64,000 nucleotides of DNA, taken from contig NZ_CP077091.1 in NCBI RefSeq assembly GCF_014268595.2, positions 1,386,501 to 1,450,500 of the forward strand. The letters run 5' to 3'. The position numbers were made by a program, and so were the translations under genes. Under the pieces are notes generated by a model. The model was not told the origin of the DNA, made no database searches, and worked only from the letters and a program-made list of their open reading frames with translations. Shown here in pieces: positions 17,679-26,876 of the stretch (position 1 is the stretch's first letter; every line of letters starts with the position of its first letter). This stretch comes from Pseudomonas hamedanensis (lineage in GTDB: Bacteria; Pseudomonadota; Gammaproteobacteria; Pseudomonadales; Pseudomonadaceae).

Positions 17679-18275
17679 ATGGTCAACACCGAACACCTGA
17701 TCATCTGCGAGCACTGTGACTGCGTGTACGAAAAAGTCGCACTCGCCAAACATCAGAAAACCCTGTGCGTGCGCTGCAACGGCGTGCTTCAGCGCTACAA
17801 CGGACTGACCATCGAACAGCGCCTGGCGCTGACGTTCACGGCGACAATGCTGTGGCTGTTCGCCAATTTCTATCCGGTGATGAGCATCAGCCTCAAAGGC
17901 CTGAAAAACAGTGCGACGCTGTGGGACTCGGTGCTGGCCTTGAGTCAGGGGCCGATCACGTTTATCGCGCTGGTCGCAGCAATCTCGATCATCATTGCCC
18001 CGGCGTTTCAACTGGTGCTGCTGACCTGGGTGCTGAGCTTCGCCCTCGGCGGACGCCGCGCGCCGGGGTTCAAGTTGTGCATGCGCTGGCTGGAAACCCT
18101 GCGGCCGTGGAGCATGCTTGAAGTGTGTCTGCTGGGCGCCATGGTGGCGGTGTTCAAACTCGCCGGGCTACTCGATGTCTTGCCCGGCATCGGCCTGTTC
18201 GCGCTGGCGGTGCTGAGCCTGATGATGATCCGCATTGCCGGCCGCGACATCCGTGAACTCTGGGACATTCTATGA
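17679..18275 (+). CDS. PqiA-family membrane protein, first copy
   Basis: Inner-membrane protein of the paraquat-inducible protein A family, 198 aa. The N-terminus has two CxxC pairs (ICEHCDC and LCVRCNG), a zinc-ribbon or rubredoxin-like knuckle, followed by four hydrophobic segments. It corresponds to one half of E. coli PqiA, which is a two-domain protein; here the halves are separate genes. PqiA works with PqiB (MCE) and PqiC in lipid traffic between membranes, but no pqiB follows. A GTG at 17655 is an alternative start. The stop overlaps the next pqiA start by 4 nt (ATGA). Confidence 0.87.
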   Translation: MVNTEHLIICEHCDCVYEKVALAKHQKTLCVRCNGVLQRYNGLTIEQRLALTFTATMLWLFANFYPVMSISLKGLKNSATLWDSVLALSQGPITFIALVAAISIIIAPAFQLVLLTWVLSFALGGRRAPGFKLCMRWLETLRPWSMLEVCLLGAMVAVFKLAGLLDVLPGIGLFALAVLSLMMIRIAGRDIRELWDIL

Positions 18276-18958
18276 AGCGACCACCCACCGCCAGCGAGCT
18301 GAACCTGTGCCTGTGCCACAGCTGCGGCCTGGCCTGCGACATGACGGACGAGCCGCACCAATGCCCGCGCTGCGACGCGCCACTGCATCGACGCAAAACC
18401 AATTCGCTGACCCGCACCTGGGCCTACATGTTGGCGGCGCTGGCATTTTACGTGCCGGCCAATCTGCTGCCGGTGATGAACACCACCATGCTCGGCAGCG
18501 GCGCCGACAGCACGATCATGAGCGGCGTGCTGGAATTCTGGGAGGCCGGAGCGTGGGACATTGCCCTGATCATCTTCATCGCCAGCATCGCGGTGCCGGG
18601 GATCAAGTTTGTCGCCCTCACCTTGCTGCTGTTGACCGTGCAGCGCGACAGCGACTGGGCGCGCAAGGAGCGTTCGAAGCTGTACCGGTTCGTCGAGCTG
18701 ATCGGCTACTGGTCGATGCTCGACGTGCTGGTCGTCGCGCTGGTCGCGGCCCTGGTGAAGTTTCAGGCCCTGGGGGATATCGAGCCACGACCGGGCATCC
18801 TGTTTTTTGGCCTGGTCGTGGTGTTTACCATGCTCGCGGCGATGAGTTTCGACCCGCGCCTGATCTGGGACAGCGACGCCGACGAGCGCCTCAGCGACGC
18901 AGCACCTCAAGCACCACCTGCAATGGATGGCGTAGCGCCTGATCCGACTGGCGCTTGA
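18272..18958 (+). CDS. PqiA-family membrane protein, second copy
   Basis: Second PqiA-type protein, 228 aa, with CLCHSCGLACDM and QCPRCDAPL forming the two Cys pairs and then four hydrophobic segments. It is translationally coupled to the first copy (ATGA). The last 22 codons, a proline/alanine-rich tail (from about residue 206), run antisense through the end of the convergent FAD/Fe-S oxidoreductase gene, a 68-bp overlap. In many genomes a pqiB gene comes next on the same strand; here the downstream strand switches, so this pair is an orphan. Confidence 0.87.
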   Translation: MKRPPTASELNLCLCHSCGLACDMTDEPHQCPRCDAPLHRRKTNSLTRTWAYMLAALAFYVPANLLPVMNTTMLGSGADSTIMSGVLEFWEAGAWDIALIIFIASIAVPGIKFVALTLLLLTVQRDSDWARKERSKLYRFVELIGYWSMLDVLVVALVAALVKFQALGDIEPRPGILFFGLVVVFTMLAAMSFDPRLIWDSDADERLSDAAPQAPPAMDGVAPDPTGA

Positions 18959-21917
18959 CCTGACTGCGGCAGGAATAACCGGTGGCCAAGGCCTCGCCCT
19001 GCTCCGCCGGCGCCTGCACCTGACGCGCCCACGATTGCTCGTAAATCAGCGCCGACGTCTCGCGGTTGCGCGCCTCGTGGCCGTAAGTCCCTGACATGCC
19101 ACAGCAACCGGTGGCCTGGGTGGCGAGGTTCAGGCCAGCGCGCTCAAACACCAGCTCCCATTGCCGGGTCGCGGCACCAACGTTGGTTTTCTCGGTGCAG
19201 TGGGCGAGCAGTCGGTACTTTGCAGGTGTGTCCAGACGCGCCTGCTGCGGCATGACTTTGAGCAGCCACTCCTGCACCAGCGCCACTTCCGGGCAATGCT
19301 GCATGCCTGGAACCTTGAGGTACTCCTGGCGATAAACCAAAGTCATCGCCGGATCGAGCCCCAACAGCGGCACACCGACCTCGGCCAGTTCGCGCAACTG
19401 CCGGGCGTTGCGCAGCGCCGCGCGATTGAACGCCGACAGAAATCCCTGCACGTGCAACGGCTTGCCATTGGCACTGAACGGGGCCAGATAGACCTGATAA
19501 CCCAGACACGAAATCAGCTCGACCAGATCAGCCAGCAACGGCGCCTCGAAGTAGCGGGTAAAGGCGTCCTGAACGATCACCACGCTGCGCTCACGTTGCG
19601 CTGGCGTCAGCGCCGACAAGGCCGCGACCGTTGCCGATTGCACCTGCCAACGGCGCATCGCTGCGTGGAAATCGAAGCGGCTGAGCAGCGGCACATCGAC
19701 CATGCCCCCCAAGCGCTGCAACAGGCGGCGAACGAACGCAGCGCCCATCAATCCGTTGTACAACGCCGGAATCCGCGCCATGTACGGGATGCTGTATTCC
19801 AGCGAAGCGATCAGATAATCCCGCGCCGGACGCAGGTAACGGCTGTGGTACAGCTCCAGAAACCGCGAACGGAACTCCGGCACATTGACCTTCACCGGGC
19901 ACTGCCCTGCGCACGATTTGCACGCCAGGCAACCGGCCATGGCGTCGTAAACCTCATGGGAAAAGTCCTCGGCCTTAGCGCGGCTGTTGCGCCAACGCTG
20001 CCACAGCGTGCTGAAAAAAGCCGGGGTGCGCACGGCATCGGACAACACGTCGACGCCCGCCTCGCCCTGCAAACGCAGCCACTCGCGAATCAGCGAGGCG
20101 CGGCCCTTGGGCGACTGCGCGCGCTCGCGGGTAGCCTTCCACGACGGGCACATCGCATCGTCAGGATCGAAGTTGTAGCAGGCACCGTTGCCGTTGCAAT
20201 GCATCGCCGCGCCGTAGTCCTGCCAGACTTTTTCGTCGATCTGCCGGTCGAGTTCGCCACGCAGCGTGACGCCATCGATTTTCAGCAACGCCGCCTCGCT
20301 GTTGGCCGGCGTGGCGATCTTGCCCGGGTTGAACTGATTGAATGGGTCGAACGCCGCTTTCAGCGCTTGCAGCGCCGGATACAGTTCGCCGAAAAACTTT
20401 GGGGCATATTCCGAGCGCAACCCCTTGCCATGCTCGCCCCACAACAGGCCGCCGTAACGCTGGGTCAGCGCCGCGACGCCGTCGGAAACGGGACGCACCA
20501 GCGCCGCTTGTTGCGGGTCTTTCATGTCAAGAATCGGCCGTACGTGCAAGACGCCCGCGTCAACGTGGCCAAACATGCCGTACTGCAAGCCATGGCTGTC
20601 GAGCAGCTCGCGCAGTTCGGCAATGTACTCGGCCAGGTGTTGCGGCGGCACCGCGGTGTCTTCGACAAACGGCTGCGGCCGCGCTTCACCGGCGACATTG
20701 CCGAGCAGGCCCACCGCCCGTTTGCGCATGCCGTAGACTTTGCTCACCGCCGCTTGCCCGATAGCGAGCGTGTGCCCCAGGCGCTCAACCGTCTGGTCAT
20801 TTTTGAGGTGTTCGATGAATGCTTCGACGCGGCGTTGCACATCCTCGGGATCATCGCCGCAAAACTCGACGAGGTTGATGCCCAAGGTTGGTCGTCCGCC
20901 GCTGTCTGGAAAATACTCGGCGACGCCGTGCCAGACGATGTCCTGCATCGCCAGCAGCAAAACCTTCGAATCGACGGTTTCAATCGACAGCGGTTTGAGC
21001 GCCATCAACGCCCGCGCATCGCGCAAAGCATCCATGAACCCGGCATAGCGGATATTGACCAGCATCGTGTGTTTGGGAATCGGCAACACGTTCAGCCGCG
21101 CCTCGACCACAAACCCCAGCGAACCTTCAGCTCCGCAGAGCACGCTGTTGAGGTTGAAGCGGTTGTCGGCCTCGCGCAGGTGCGCCAGGTCATAGCCGGT
21201 CAGGCAGCGATTGAGATCGGGAAAACGCTCTTTGATCAACGCGCCTTGCTCATCGATGATCTTGCGTGCGCAACGATAGACCTCACCGACACGATCCTGA
21301 CGGGCGCAGTGCGCTTGCAGTTCACCTTCCTCCAGCGGCACGCTGTGCAGGCGCTCGCCGCCGCGCAGGACCATGTCCAACGCGAGCACGTGGTCGCGGG
21401 TCTTGCCGTAGGTGCAACTGCCCTGGCCGCTGGCATCAGTGTTGATCATGCCACCGACGGTGGCGCGGTTGGAGGTCGACAGTTCCGGGGCGAAAAACAG
21501 CCCTGCGGACTTCAGCGCCGCGTTCAACTGATCCTTGACGACGCCGGCCTGTACCCGCACCCAGCGCTCTTGCACGTTGATTTCGAGAATTCGGTTCATG
21601 TGCCGCGACAGGTCGACGACGATGCCGTCAGTCAGCGACTGGCCGTTAGTGCCAGTGCCGCCGCCACGCGGGGTGATCACCACCTGCTCAAAGGCCGGCT
21701 CGGCAATCAGCCGCGCCACCCGCGCGACGTCGTCTGCATCCATCGGAAACACCGCCGCTTGCGGCAGGCGCTGGTAGATCGAGTTGTCAGTGGCCAGTAC
21801 CACGCGGCTGGCGTAATCGGCGCTGATTTCACCGCGGAATCCGCTGGTTTTCAGGGCTTTGAGAAATTGCTGGTAATCCGTGGTCAGGGCTTTGGCGGGC
21901 GACAGCTGGGCAATCAT
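18891..21917 (-). CDS. FAD- and Fe-S-binding oxidoreductase, YdiJ / D-2-hydroxyacid dehydrogenase family
   Basis: Two-part flavoprotein, 1008 aa. The N-terminal 500 residues are an FAD_binding_4 plus FAD_oxidase_C unit: TPRGGGTGTNGQSLT near residue 102 holds the FAD phosphate loop. Further on are a ferredoxin-type cluster site CLACKSCAGQCP near residue 665 and C-terminal cysteine-rich motifs HCTEK and CCGMSGTYGHEARN. E. coli YdiJ, the same length and layout, is reported to oxidise D-2-hydroxyglutarate; related enzymes use D-lactate. No lldP or glycolate genes are nearby, so I prefer the YdiJ group. Divergent from a LysR gene 157 bp away. The ydiJ-like 3' end overlaps pqiA by 68 bp. Confidence 0.87.
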   Translation of the reverse strand: MIAQLSPAKALTTDYQQFLKALKTSGFRGEISADYASRVVLATDNSIYQRLPQAAVFPMDADDVARVARLIAEPAFEQVVITPRGGGTGTNGQSLTDGIVVDLSRHMNRILEINVQERWVRVQAGVVKDQLNAALKSAGLFFAPELSTSNRATVGGMINTDASGQGSCTYGKTRDHVLALDMVLRGGERLHSVPLEEGELQAHCARQDRVGEVYRCARKIIDEQGALIKERFPDLNRCLTGYDLAHLREADNRFNLNSVLCGAEGSLGFVVEARLNVLPIPKHTMLVNIRYAGFMDALRDARALMALKPLSIETVDSKVLLLAMQDIVWHGVAEYFPDSGGRPTLGINLVEFCGDDPEDVQRRVEAFIEHLKNDQTVERLGHTLAIGQAAVSKVYGMRKRAVGLLGNVAGEARPQPFVEDTAVPPQHLAEYIAELRELLDSHGLQYGMFGHVDAGVLHVRPILDMKDPQQAALVRPVSDGVAALTQRYGGLLWGEHGKGLRSEYAPKFFGELYPALQALKAAFDPFNQFNPGKIATPANSEAALLKIDGVTLRGELDRQIDEKVWQDYGAAMHCNGNGACYNFDPDDAMCPSWKATRERAQSPKGRASLIREWLRLQGEAGVDVLSDAVRTPAFFSTLWQRWRNSRAKAEDFSHEVYDAMAGCLACKSCAGQCPVKVNVPEFRSRFLELYHSRYLRPARDYLIASLEYSIPYMARIPALYNGLMGAAFVRRLLQRLGGMVDVPLLSRFDFHAAMRRWQVQSATVAALSALTPAQRERSVVIVQDAFTRYFEAPLLADLVELISCLGYQVYLAPFSANGKPLHVQGFLSAFNRAALRNARQLRELAEVGVPLLGLDPAMTLVYRQEYLKVPGMQHCPEVALVQEWLLKVMPQQARLDTPAKYRLLAHCTEKTNVGAATRQWELVFERAGLNLATQATGCCGMSGTYGHEARNRETSALIYEQSWARQVQAPAEQGEALATGYSCRSQVKRQSDQALRHPLQVVLEVLRR

Positions 21918-22074
21918 CGGTCAGGCATCTCGGTCAAAATCGGGCCGTGTGGCAGTGAACAGTTGTACGCAACGAATGATTGCGTCAGGCTCCGCCATCT
22001 CATGCCGTCCATGTTCATTGCCTGGCGCTGTGGGGACAACCGTAAATTCCACCCGCTAATCATGATAATTACGA

Positions 22075-22959
22075 ATGAATCCGCGCACCCTCACGCCGTC
22101 CATGTCGCTGCTGCTGGCTTTCGAAGCCGCCGCCCGCCACGAAAGCTACACCCGCGCCGCCCATGAGCTTTCGCTGACGCAAAGCGCGGTCAGCCGTCAG
22201 GTGCAGATTCTGGAAAAAATGCTTGGCATGCGCCTGTTCAACCGCGAGGGCCGCAAGGTCGTGCTGACCGATGTCGGCCGCATGTACCAACGCGAACTCG
22301 CCGAGGCACTGGGACAGATTCGAAGTGCAACCTTGCAGGCCATGGCATTTGGCTCAGGCATTCATAGCCTGCGCCTGGCGACGTTACCGACCTTCGGTTC
22401 GAAATGGTTGCTGCCGCGCCTGAAGGATTTCTACACGGCGCACCCGGGCATGACCGTGCATTTGCATTCACGCATCGAGAGCATCGATTTCGACACCAGC
22501 GAAATCGATGCTGCGATCTGCGTCGGTGGCGGCGAGTGGCCGGGGCTGAGCGCCCTGCCCCTGCACACCGAGGAACTGGTGGCGATCGCCAGCGCGCAGT
22601 TATCGGCTGCCGAGCGCGATGACGCCGAGCAGCATATCGCTGGACAGTTGCTGCTCAACGTCAGCAGTAACACGCAGGCCTGGGCCGAGTGGTTCAGCCA
22701 GCACGCACTGCCCCATCGCAGCATGCGCATCGGCCCCAGTTTCGAGATGACGGCCCATTTGATTCAAGCCGTACGGGCCAATATCGGCGTAGGCCTGGTG
22801 CCGCGGATTCTGGTCGAGGAGGAGTTGCTCAAGGGCGAGTTGCTGCAACTGGGCGAGGCGATTACCAGCCGCCGCCGCTACTATCTGGTGTATCCGCCGC
22901 GTAACGAGAATCTGCCGTCGTTGAAAGCGTTTCGGGACTGGTTGATAGAAACGCTTTGA
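22075..22959 (+). CDS. LysR-family regulator (GcvA/AmpR-like)
   Basis: LysR-type regulator, 294 aa. The segment LAFEAAARHESYTRAAHELSLTQSAVSRQVQILE is the helix-turn-helix of the GcvA/AmpR branch. A ligand-binding domain follows, with VGLVPRILVEEELLKGEL near the end. It is divergent from the YdiJ-like oxidoreductase gene and is the natural candidate for its control; the AT-rich stretch just before the start (near 22055) probably holds the overlapping promoters. A perfect inverted repeat directly after the stop may end the transcript. Confidence 0.9.
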   Translation: MNPRTLTPSMSLLLAFEAAARHESYTRAAHELSLTQSAVSRQVQILEKMLGMRLFNREGRKVVLTDVGRMYQRELAEALGQIRSATLQAMAFGSGIHSLRLATLPTFGSKWLLPRLKDFYTAHPGMTVHLHSRIESIDFDTSEIDAAICVGGGEWPGLSALPLHTEELVAIASAQLSAAERDDAEQHIAGQLLLNVSSNTQAWAEWFSQHALPHRSMRIGPSFEMTAHLIQAVRANIGVGLVPRILVEEELLKGELLQLGEAITSRRRYYLVYPPRNENLPSLKAFRDWLIETL

Positions 22960-22961
22960 CA

Positions 22962-23049
22962 GGTCGGGCCCCATCGCGAGCAGGCTCACTCCTACAGGGG
23001 AACGCATTTCAAAATGTAGGAGTGAGCCTGCTCGCGATGGGGCCCGACC
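22962..23049. repeat. REP pair forming a perfect 35-bp inverted repeat
   Basis: Arms 22962-22996 and 23015-23049 are exact reverse complements, beginning GGTCGGGCCCCATCGCGAGC. The loop is 18 bp. The match extends beyond the REP core into the flanks. It lies between the convergent LysR and glucarate-dehydratase-family genes and would end both transcripts as a very stable hairpin. Confidence 0.88.
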
Positions 23050-23056
23050 CGGAACC

Positions 23057-24331
23057 TCAAAACCGCGGCTTGACCGCTTTCCAATCCGCCTTGTAACGCT
23101 GCATCTGCCGCACGTCATCACGCTGACGAATCCCGCAGCTCAGGTACTGGTCATGCAGTTTGCCCAATTGATCACGGTCCAGTTCCAGCCCCAGCCCTGG
23201 CGCACGGGAGATCTTCACGCAGCCATCGACAATCGGCAATTTGCCGCCCCTGATCACTTCCTCGTCCGGCTCTTGCCACGGGTAATGGGTGTCGCAGGCG
23301 TAATCGAGATTCGGCACTGCCGCCGCGACGTGAGCCATCGCCATCAGGCTGATGCCCAAGTGTGAATTGGAATGCATCGACACACCGAGACCAAACACAT
23401 CGCACATTTTCGCCAGCGTCTGGGTGTCGCGCAGGCCGCCCCAGTAATGGTGGTCGGCGAGGACGATCTGCACGCTGTCCTGCGCGATGCTGCGGCGTAG
23501 TTCATCGAAATCGGTGACCACCATATTGGTCGCCAGCGGCAACCCGGTGCGCTTGTGCAGTTCGGCCATGCCGCCGAGGCCCGGAGTCGGGTCTTCGTAA
23601 TACTGCAAGTCATCGCCGAGCAGTTCGGCCATGCGAATCGCTGTCTCCAGCGACCAGTTGCCGTTCGGATCGATGCGCAGCGGATATCCGGGAAAGGCTT
23701 TTTTCAGCGCCTTGACGCAAGCCACCTCATGCTCTGGCGGCAGGGTACCGGCCTTGAGCTTGATGCTCTTGAAACCGTACGCCTCGATCATCCGCGCCGC
23801 TTGCGCGACGATTTGCTGCTCGCTCAGCGCCTCGCCCCAGTTATCTGGCTTGTAGGGTGAATCGATATGTTCGGCATATTTGAAAAACAGGTAGGCGCTG
23901 AACGGCACTTCATCGCGTATCGCACCGCCGAGCAGATCCACCAGCGGCACATTCAGGTAATGCGCCTGCAAATCGAGGAAAGCCACCTCGAACGCCGAAT
24001 AAGCATTGCTCACCGCCTTGCTGGCATGGGAGCCGGGGGCCAGTTCGGCGCCAGCGATACTGGCGGGTTTATTTGCCGCAACTGTTGCCTGGACGATCGC
24101 GCGCAACTGGTTGAGGTCGAACGGATCAAGTCCGATCAATTGCGCCTGTAACTGCTGCTGGATCGCCAGCGCCGGGGCATCACCGTAGCTTTCGCCAAGG
24201 CCGATGTAGCCGTTGTCACTCTCGATCTCGATGATCGAGCGCAGGGCGAAGGGTTCGTGGATGCCGCTGGCATTGAGCAGCGGTGGATCACGAAAGGCGA
24301 TTGGAGTGACGCTGACACGGGTGATTTTCAA
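23057..24331 (-). CDS. Glucarate dehydratase-family enolase-superfamily enzyme
   Basis: Sugar-acid dehydratase of the enolase superfamily, 424 aa, a little shorter than typical GudD (about 450). The catalytic set is present: the KxK motif K191/K193 in IKLKAG, metal ligands Asp221 (RIDPNGNW), Glu246 (YYEDP) and Asn269 (ATNM), and the His general base at 320 (VSMHSN). It should remove water from D-glucarate or a related aldarate to give a 2-keto-3-deoxy product; some family members have other or weak activity, so the exact substrate is open. The start is TTG, supported by AGGAG seven bases upstream. It follows the MFS gene by 30 bp and is probably co-transcribed. Confidence 0.9.
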   Translation of the reverse strand: MKITRVSVTPIAFRDPPLLNASGIHEPFALRSIIEIESDNGYIGLGESYGDAPALAIQQQLQAQLIGLDPFDLNQLRAIVQATVAANKPASIAGAELAPGSHASKAVSNAYSAFEVAFLDLQAHYLNVPLVDLLGGAIRDEVPFSAYLFFKYAEHIDSPYKPDNWGEALSEQQIVAQAARMIEAYGFKSIKLKAGTLPPEHEVACVKALKKAFPGYPLRIDPNGNWSLETAIRMAELLGDDLQYYEDPTPGLGGMAELHKRTGLPLATNMVVTDFDELRRSIAQDSVQIVLADHHYWGGLRDTQTLAKMCDVFGLGVSMHSNSHLGISLMAMAHVAAAVPNLDYACDTHYPWQEPDEEVIRGGKLPIVDGCVKISRAPGLGLELDRDQLGKLHDQYLSCGIRQRDDVRQMQRYKADWKAVKPRF

Positions 24332-24361
24332 GATAACGCTCCTGACAGATCAACAATCAAT

Positions 24362-25729
24362 TCAATGGTTCGCCGCCGGACGGGCCGTCGCGACGACGGC
24401 GGCCACGTCAGCGGACTTTGCCCCGGTGTTGCCTTTGGCCCCCGGCGCGGTGCGGGCGAAGAAGATCACCACGGCAGCGATCAGCGATGTCGCCGCCAAG
24501 CCATACAAGCCGCCCTCAATGGAGCCAGTGGTCTGCTCAAGAATGCCGAACGCGGTCGGCGCAACGAAGCCGCCGAGGTTGCCGATGGAATTGATCAGCG
24601 CGATCACCGCCGCCGCGATTCGCGCATCCAGATAGCTCTGCGGAATCGGCCAGAACAGCGCGGATGCCGCTTTGAAACCGATCGCCGCGAAGCAGATGGC
24701 GACAAAGGCAAACACCGGCCCGCCGGTGGTCGACATGAACATGCCGATGGCCGCGATCACCAGGGTCAGCGCGACCCAGGCCTGCTGGAATTTCCACTTG
24801 CCGGCCATCGCCGCAAAACCGTACATGGCGACAATCGAAATGATCCACGGGATGGAGTTGAGCAGACCGACTTCAAAGTCGCCGAGATTGCCCATCTTCT
24901 TGATCATGCTCGGCAACCAAAAGGTCGCGCCGTAAATGGTCAGGGCGATGGAAAAATAGATAAAGCAGAACAGCGCAATCTGCCGGTCGGCCAACAGTTT
25001 GAACATCGATGGCTTGGCGGCCTGCACCGCTTCGCGGGCGCGCTGTTCCTCGGCAATCGCGGCCACCAGCGCCTCACGCTCCTCCTCGCTCAACCACTTG
25101 GCTTGCCGCGGATGCGACTGCAACCAGAACCAGACAAACGCGCACAGCACCACCGACGCCGCGCCCTCGATGAGGAACATCCACTGCCAGCCGTGCAGGC
25201 CCAGACCGCTGATGTGCAACAGCGCGCCGGACACCGGCCCGGAGATCACCGAAGCAATCGCCGAACCACTGAGAAACACCGCCATGGTTTTGCCGCGCTC
25301 GGAGGCCGGCAACCACTGGGTGAAGTAATAAATGATCCCCGGAAAGAACCCGGCCTCGGCGGCACCGAGAATAAAGCGCAGCACATAGAAACTGGTTTCA
25401 CCCTGAACAAACGCCATCGCCATTGCAGCAGCGCCCCAGGTGAACATGATCCGCGTCAGCCAGACCCGCGCACCGTAGCGCTGCAGAAGCAGGTTGGACG
25501 GCACTTCGAACAGCGCGTAGCCAATGAAAAACAAGCCGGCACCCAGACCGTACGCCGCCGCACCGATACCAAGATCGGTCTCTAGGTGACTGCGCACGAA
25601 ACCAATGTTGACCCGATCGATGTAGTTGACGATGAACATCACCACAAACAGCGGCAATACGTGGCGCTTGACCTTGGCGGCAGCGCGGGCCAGCACCGTG
25701 ACGTCCGAGGGACTCTGGAGGGTTTTCAA
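24362..25729 (-). CDS. MFS sugar-acid:H+ symporter (ACS family)
   Basis: Twelve-segment major facilitator protein, 455 aa, of the anion:cation symporter family that includes glucarate (GudP) and galactonate transporters. Landmarks are NYIDRVNIGF in helix 1 with the family-typical Asp and Arg, and RFILGAAEAGFFPGIIYY in helix 4. It probably imports the acid used by the adjacent dehydratase, the two genes being 30 bp apart. The start is a TTG at 25729 with GGGAG eight bases upstream; no suitable ATG exists before the first membrane segment. Divergent from a LysR regulator. Confidence 0.9.
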   Translation of the reverse strand: MKTLQSPSDVTVLARAAAKVKRHVLPLFVVMFIVNYIDRVNIGFVRSHLETDLGIGAAAYGLGAGLFFIGYALFEVPSNLLLQRYGARVWLTRIMFTWGAAAMAMAFVQGETSFYVLRFILGAAEAGFFPGIIYYFTQWLPASERGKTMAVFLSGSAIASVISGPVSGALLHISGLGLHGWQWMFLIEGAASVVLCAFVWFWLQSHPRQAKWLSEEEREALVAAIAEEQRAREAVQAAKPSMFKLLADRQIALFCFIYFSIALTIYGATFWLPSMIKKMGNLGDFEVGLLNSIPWIISIVAMYGFAAMAGKWKFQQAWVALTLVIAAIGMFMSTTGGPVFAFVAICFAAIGFKAASALFWPIPQSYLDARIAAAVIALINSIGNLGGFVAPTAFGILEQTTGSIEGGLYGLAATSLIAAVVIFFARTAPGAKGNTGAKSADVAAVVATARPAANH

Positions 25730-25848
25730 GGGGCGACTCCCGATCTTGTTTTTTTAGGGATGACTTGAGGCGATGGATCGATCATGGACGCCGGGCATTG
25801 ATCCCGTCTAATCTAAACTCGCACTCGATTGATACCTGGATTAGATCA

Positions 25849-26748
25849 ATGTTTGAATTGACCCAACTGCGCTGCTTCACCACGGTGGCCACCGAACTGA
25901 ACTTCCGCCGCGCCGCCGAGCGCCTGAACATGACCCAGCCACCGCTGAGCCGGCAGATACAATTGCTGGAACATCATCTGGGTGTGGAGTTGTTCACCCG
26001 CAGTACCCGCAGCGTTGCGCTGACCGCGGCTGGGCGGGCGTTTTTCGTTGAAGCGCAGAATCTGCTCGAGCGCGCCCAGCAGGCAGCGGTCACCGCTCGC
26101 CGGTTTGCCGAGGGCGACATCGGCACGGTGAACATCGCTTTTGTCGGGAGTGCGGTGTATGAGTTTTTGCCGAAGGTGATCGCCGAAGCACGCCTGAAAC
26201 AGCCGCAGGTGAAAATCGATCTATCGGAGATGAACACTTATCAGCAGCACGAGGCGTTGCGTGCGCGCCGCATCGATCTGGGGATCGCCCGCGCGCCGTT
26301 ACTGGAGCCGGGCTACGCCACCGAGTGCCTGGTGCGTGAACCGTTTGTGTTGGCGGTGCCACGTGAACACGCGCTGGCGAACGCGGTCGACGTTTCGGTC
26401 GCCGACCTCGACAAGCAGCCCTTCCTGATGTACTCCCACGCCGCGTATCCGCCGTTCAACGAACTGTTGACCGGCATGCTGCGCTCGGCGCGGGTCGCCC
26501 CCGATTACGTGCAATGGCTGGGGTCGTCACTGACGATTCTGGCGCTGGTCAACGCCGGCATGGGCCTGGCACTGGTGCCACGTTGCGCGACCAGTGTGGT
26601 GTTCAAGGATGTGGTGTTTCGCGAGGTCGACCTCGGCGAAGGGGTGCAAAGCGAACTGCACCTGATCTGGCGGGAGAACAACGACAACCCGGCGTTTGCG
26701 ATGCTGCTGGAGGCGATTCGCCGGGCTGTAGCGCAGGGTTGGGGCTGA
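25849..26748 (+). CDS. LysR-family regulator of the sugar-acid genes (BenM/CatR-like)
   Basis: LysR-type regulator, 299 aa. The motif MTQPPLSRQIQLLEHHLGVELF is the recognition helix region of the BenM/CatR branch. I take the ATG at 25849 because MFELTQLRCF begins the fold; an in-frame ATG at 25765 would add 28 unrelated residues. It is divergent from the MFS-dehydratase operon, 119 bp between starts, and presumably activates it in response to the sugar acid. The sequence between contains several short T-N11-A boxes, none decisive. Confidence 0.9.
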   Translation: MFELTQLRCFTTVATELNFRRAAERLNMTQPPLSRQIQLLEHHLGVELFTRSTRSVALTAAGRAFFVEAQNLLERAQQAAVTARRFAEGDIGTVNIAFVGSAVYEFLPKVIAEARLKQPQVKIDLSEMNTYQQHEALRARRIDLGIARAPLLEPGYATECLVREPFVLAVPREHALANAVDVSVADLDKQPFLMYSHAAYPPFNELLTGMLRSARVAPDYVQWLGSSLTILALVNAGMGLALVPRCATSVVFKDVVFREVDLGEGVQSELHLIWRENNDNPAFAMLLEAIRRAVAQGWG

Positions 26749-26753
26749 GAGAG

Positions 26754-26876
26754 TCAAATCTTCAGCGGCGGTGGAGCACTGGGTGCCTTGGGCTGCGCAT
26801 TCGCCACTGGCTTGCCATCCTTCGTGTAACGACGCGCCACCCAGTCTGGCATTGGTTGCGGTGCTCTGGCTGTCAT
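26754..26876 (-). CDS. Small proline-rich protein, 40 aa, coupled to the DUF6338 gene
   Basis: Short open frame that starts MTARAPQPMPDWVARRYTKD and ends with a proline/alanine-rich tail closing in PPPLKI. It begins inside the stop codon of the membrane-protein gene (ATGA overlap), the same translational coupling used by genuine operons, and it lies in a stretch otherwise left without a gene. No membrane segment or signal. Function unknown; it could be a partner or regulator of the membrane protein. Confidence 0.6.
   Translation of the reverse strand: MTARAPQPMPDWVARRYTKDGKPVANAQPKAPSAPPPLKI

Noticed and set aside
19161..22166. Very long open frame on the plus strand opposite the FAD/Fe-S oxidoreductase
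   Set aside because: It is the GC-rich antisense shadow of a clear 1008-aa enzyme. Its translation is rich in Arg, His and Gln with no domain, and no ribosome site precedes it.
24257..25585. Long plus-strand frame opposite the dehydratase and MFS genes
   Set aside because: Antisense shadow; the minus-strand genes have complete motifs and operon structure.
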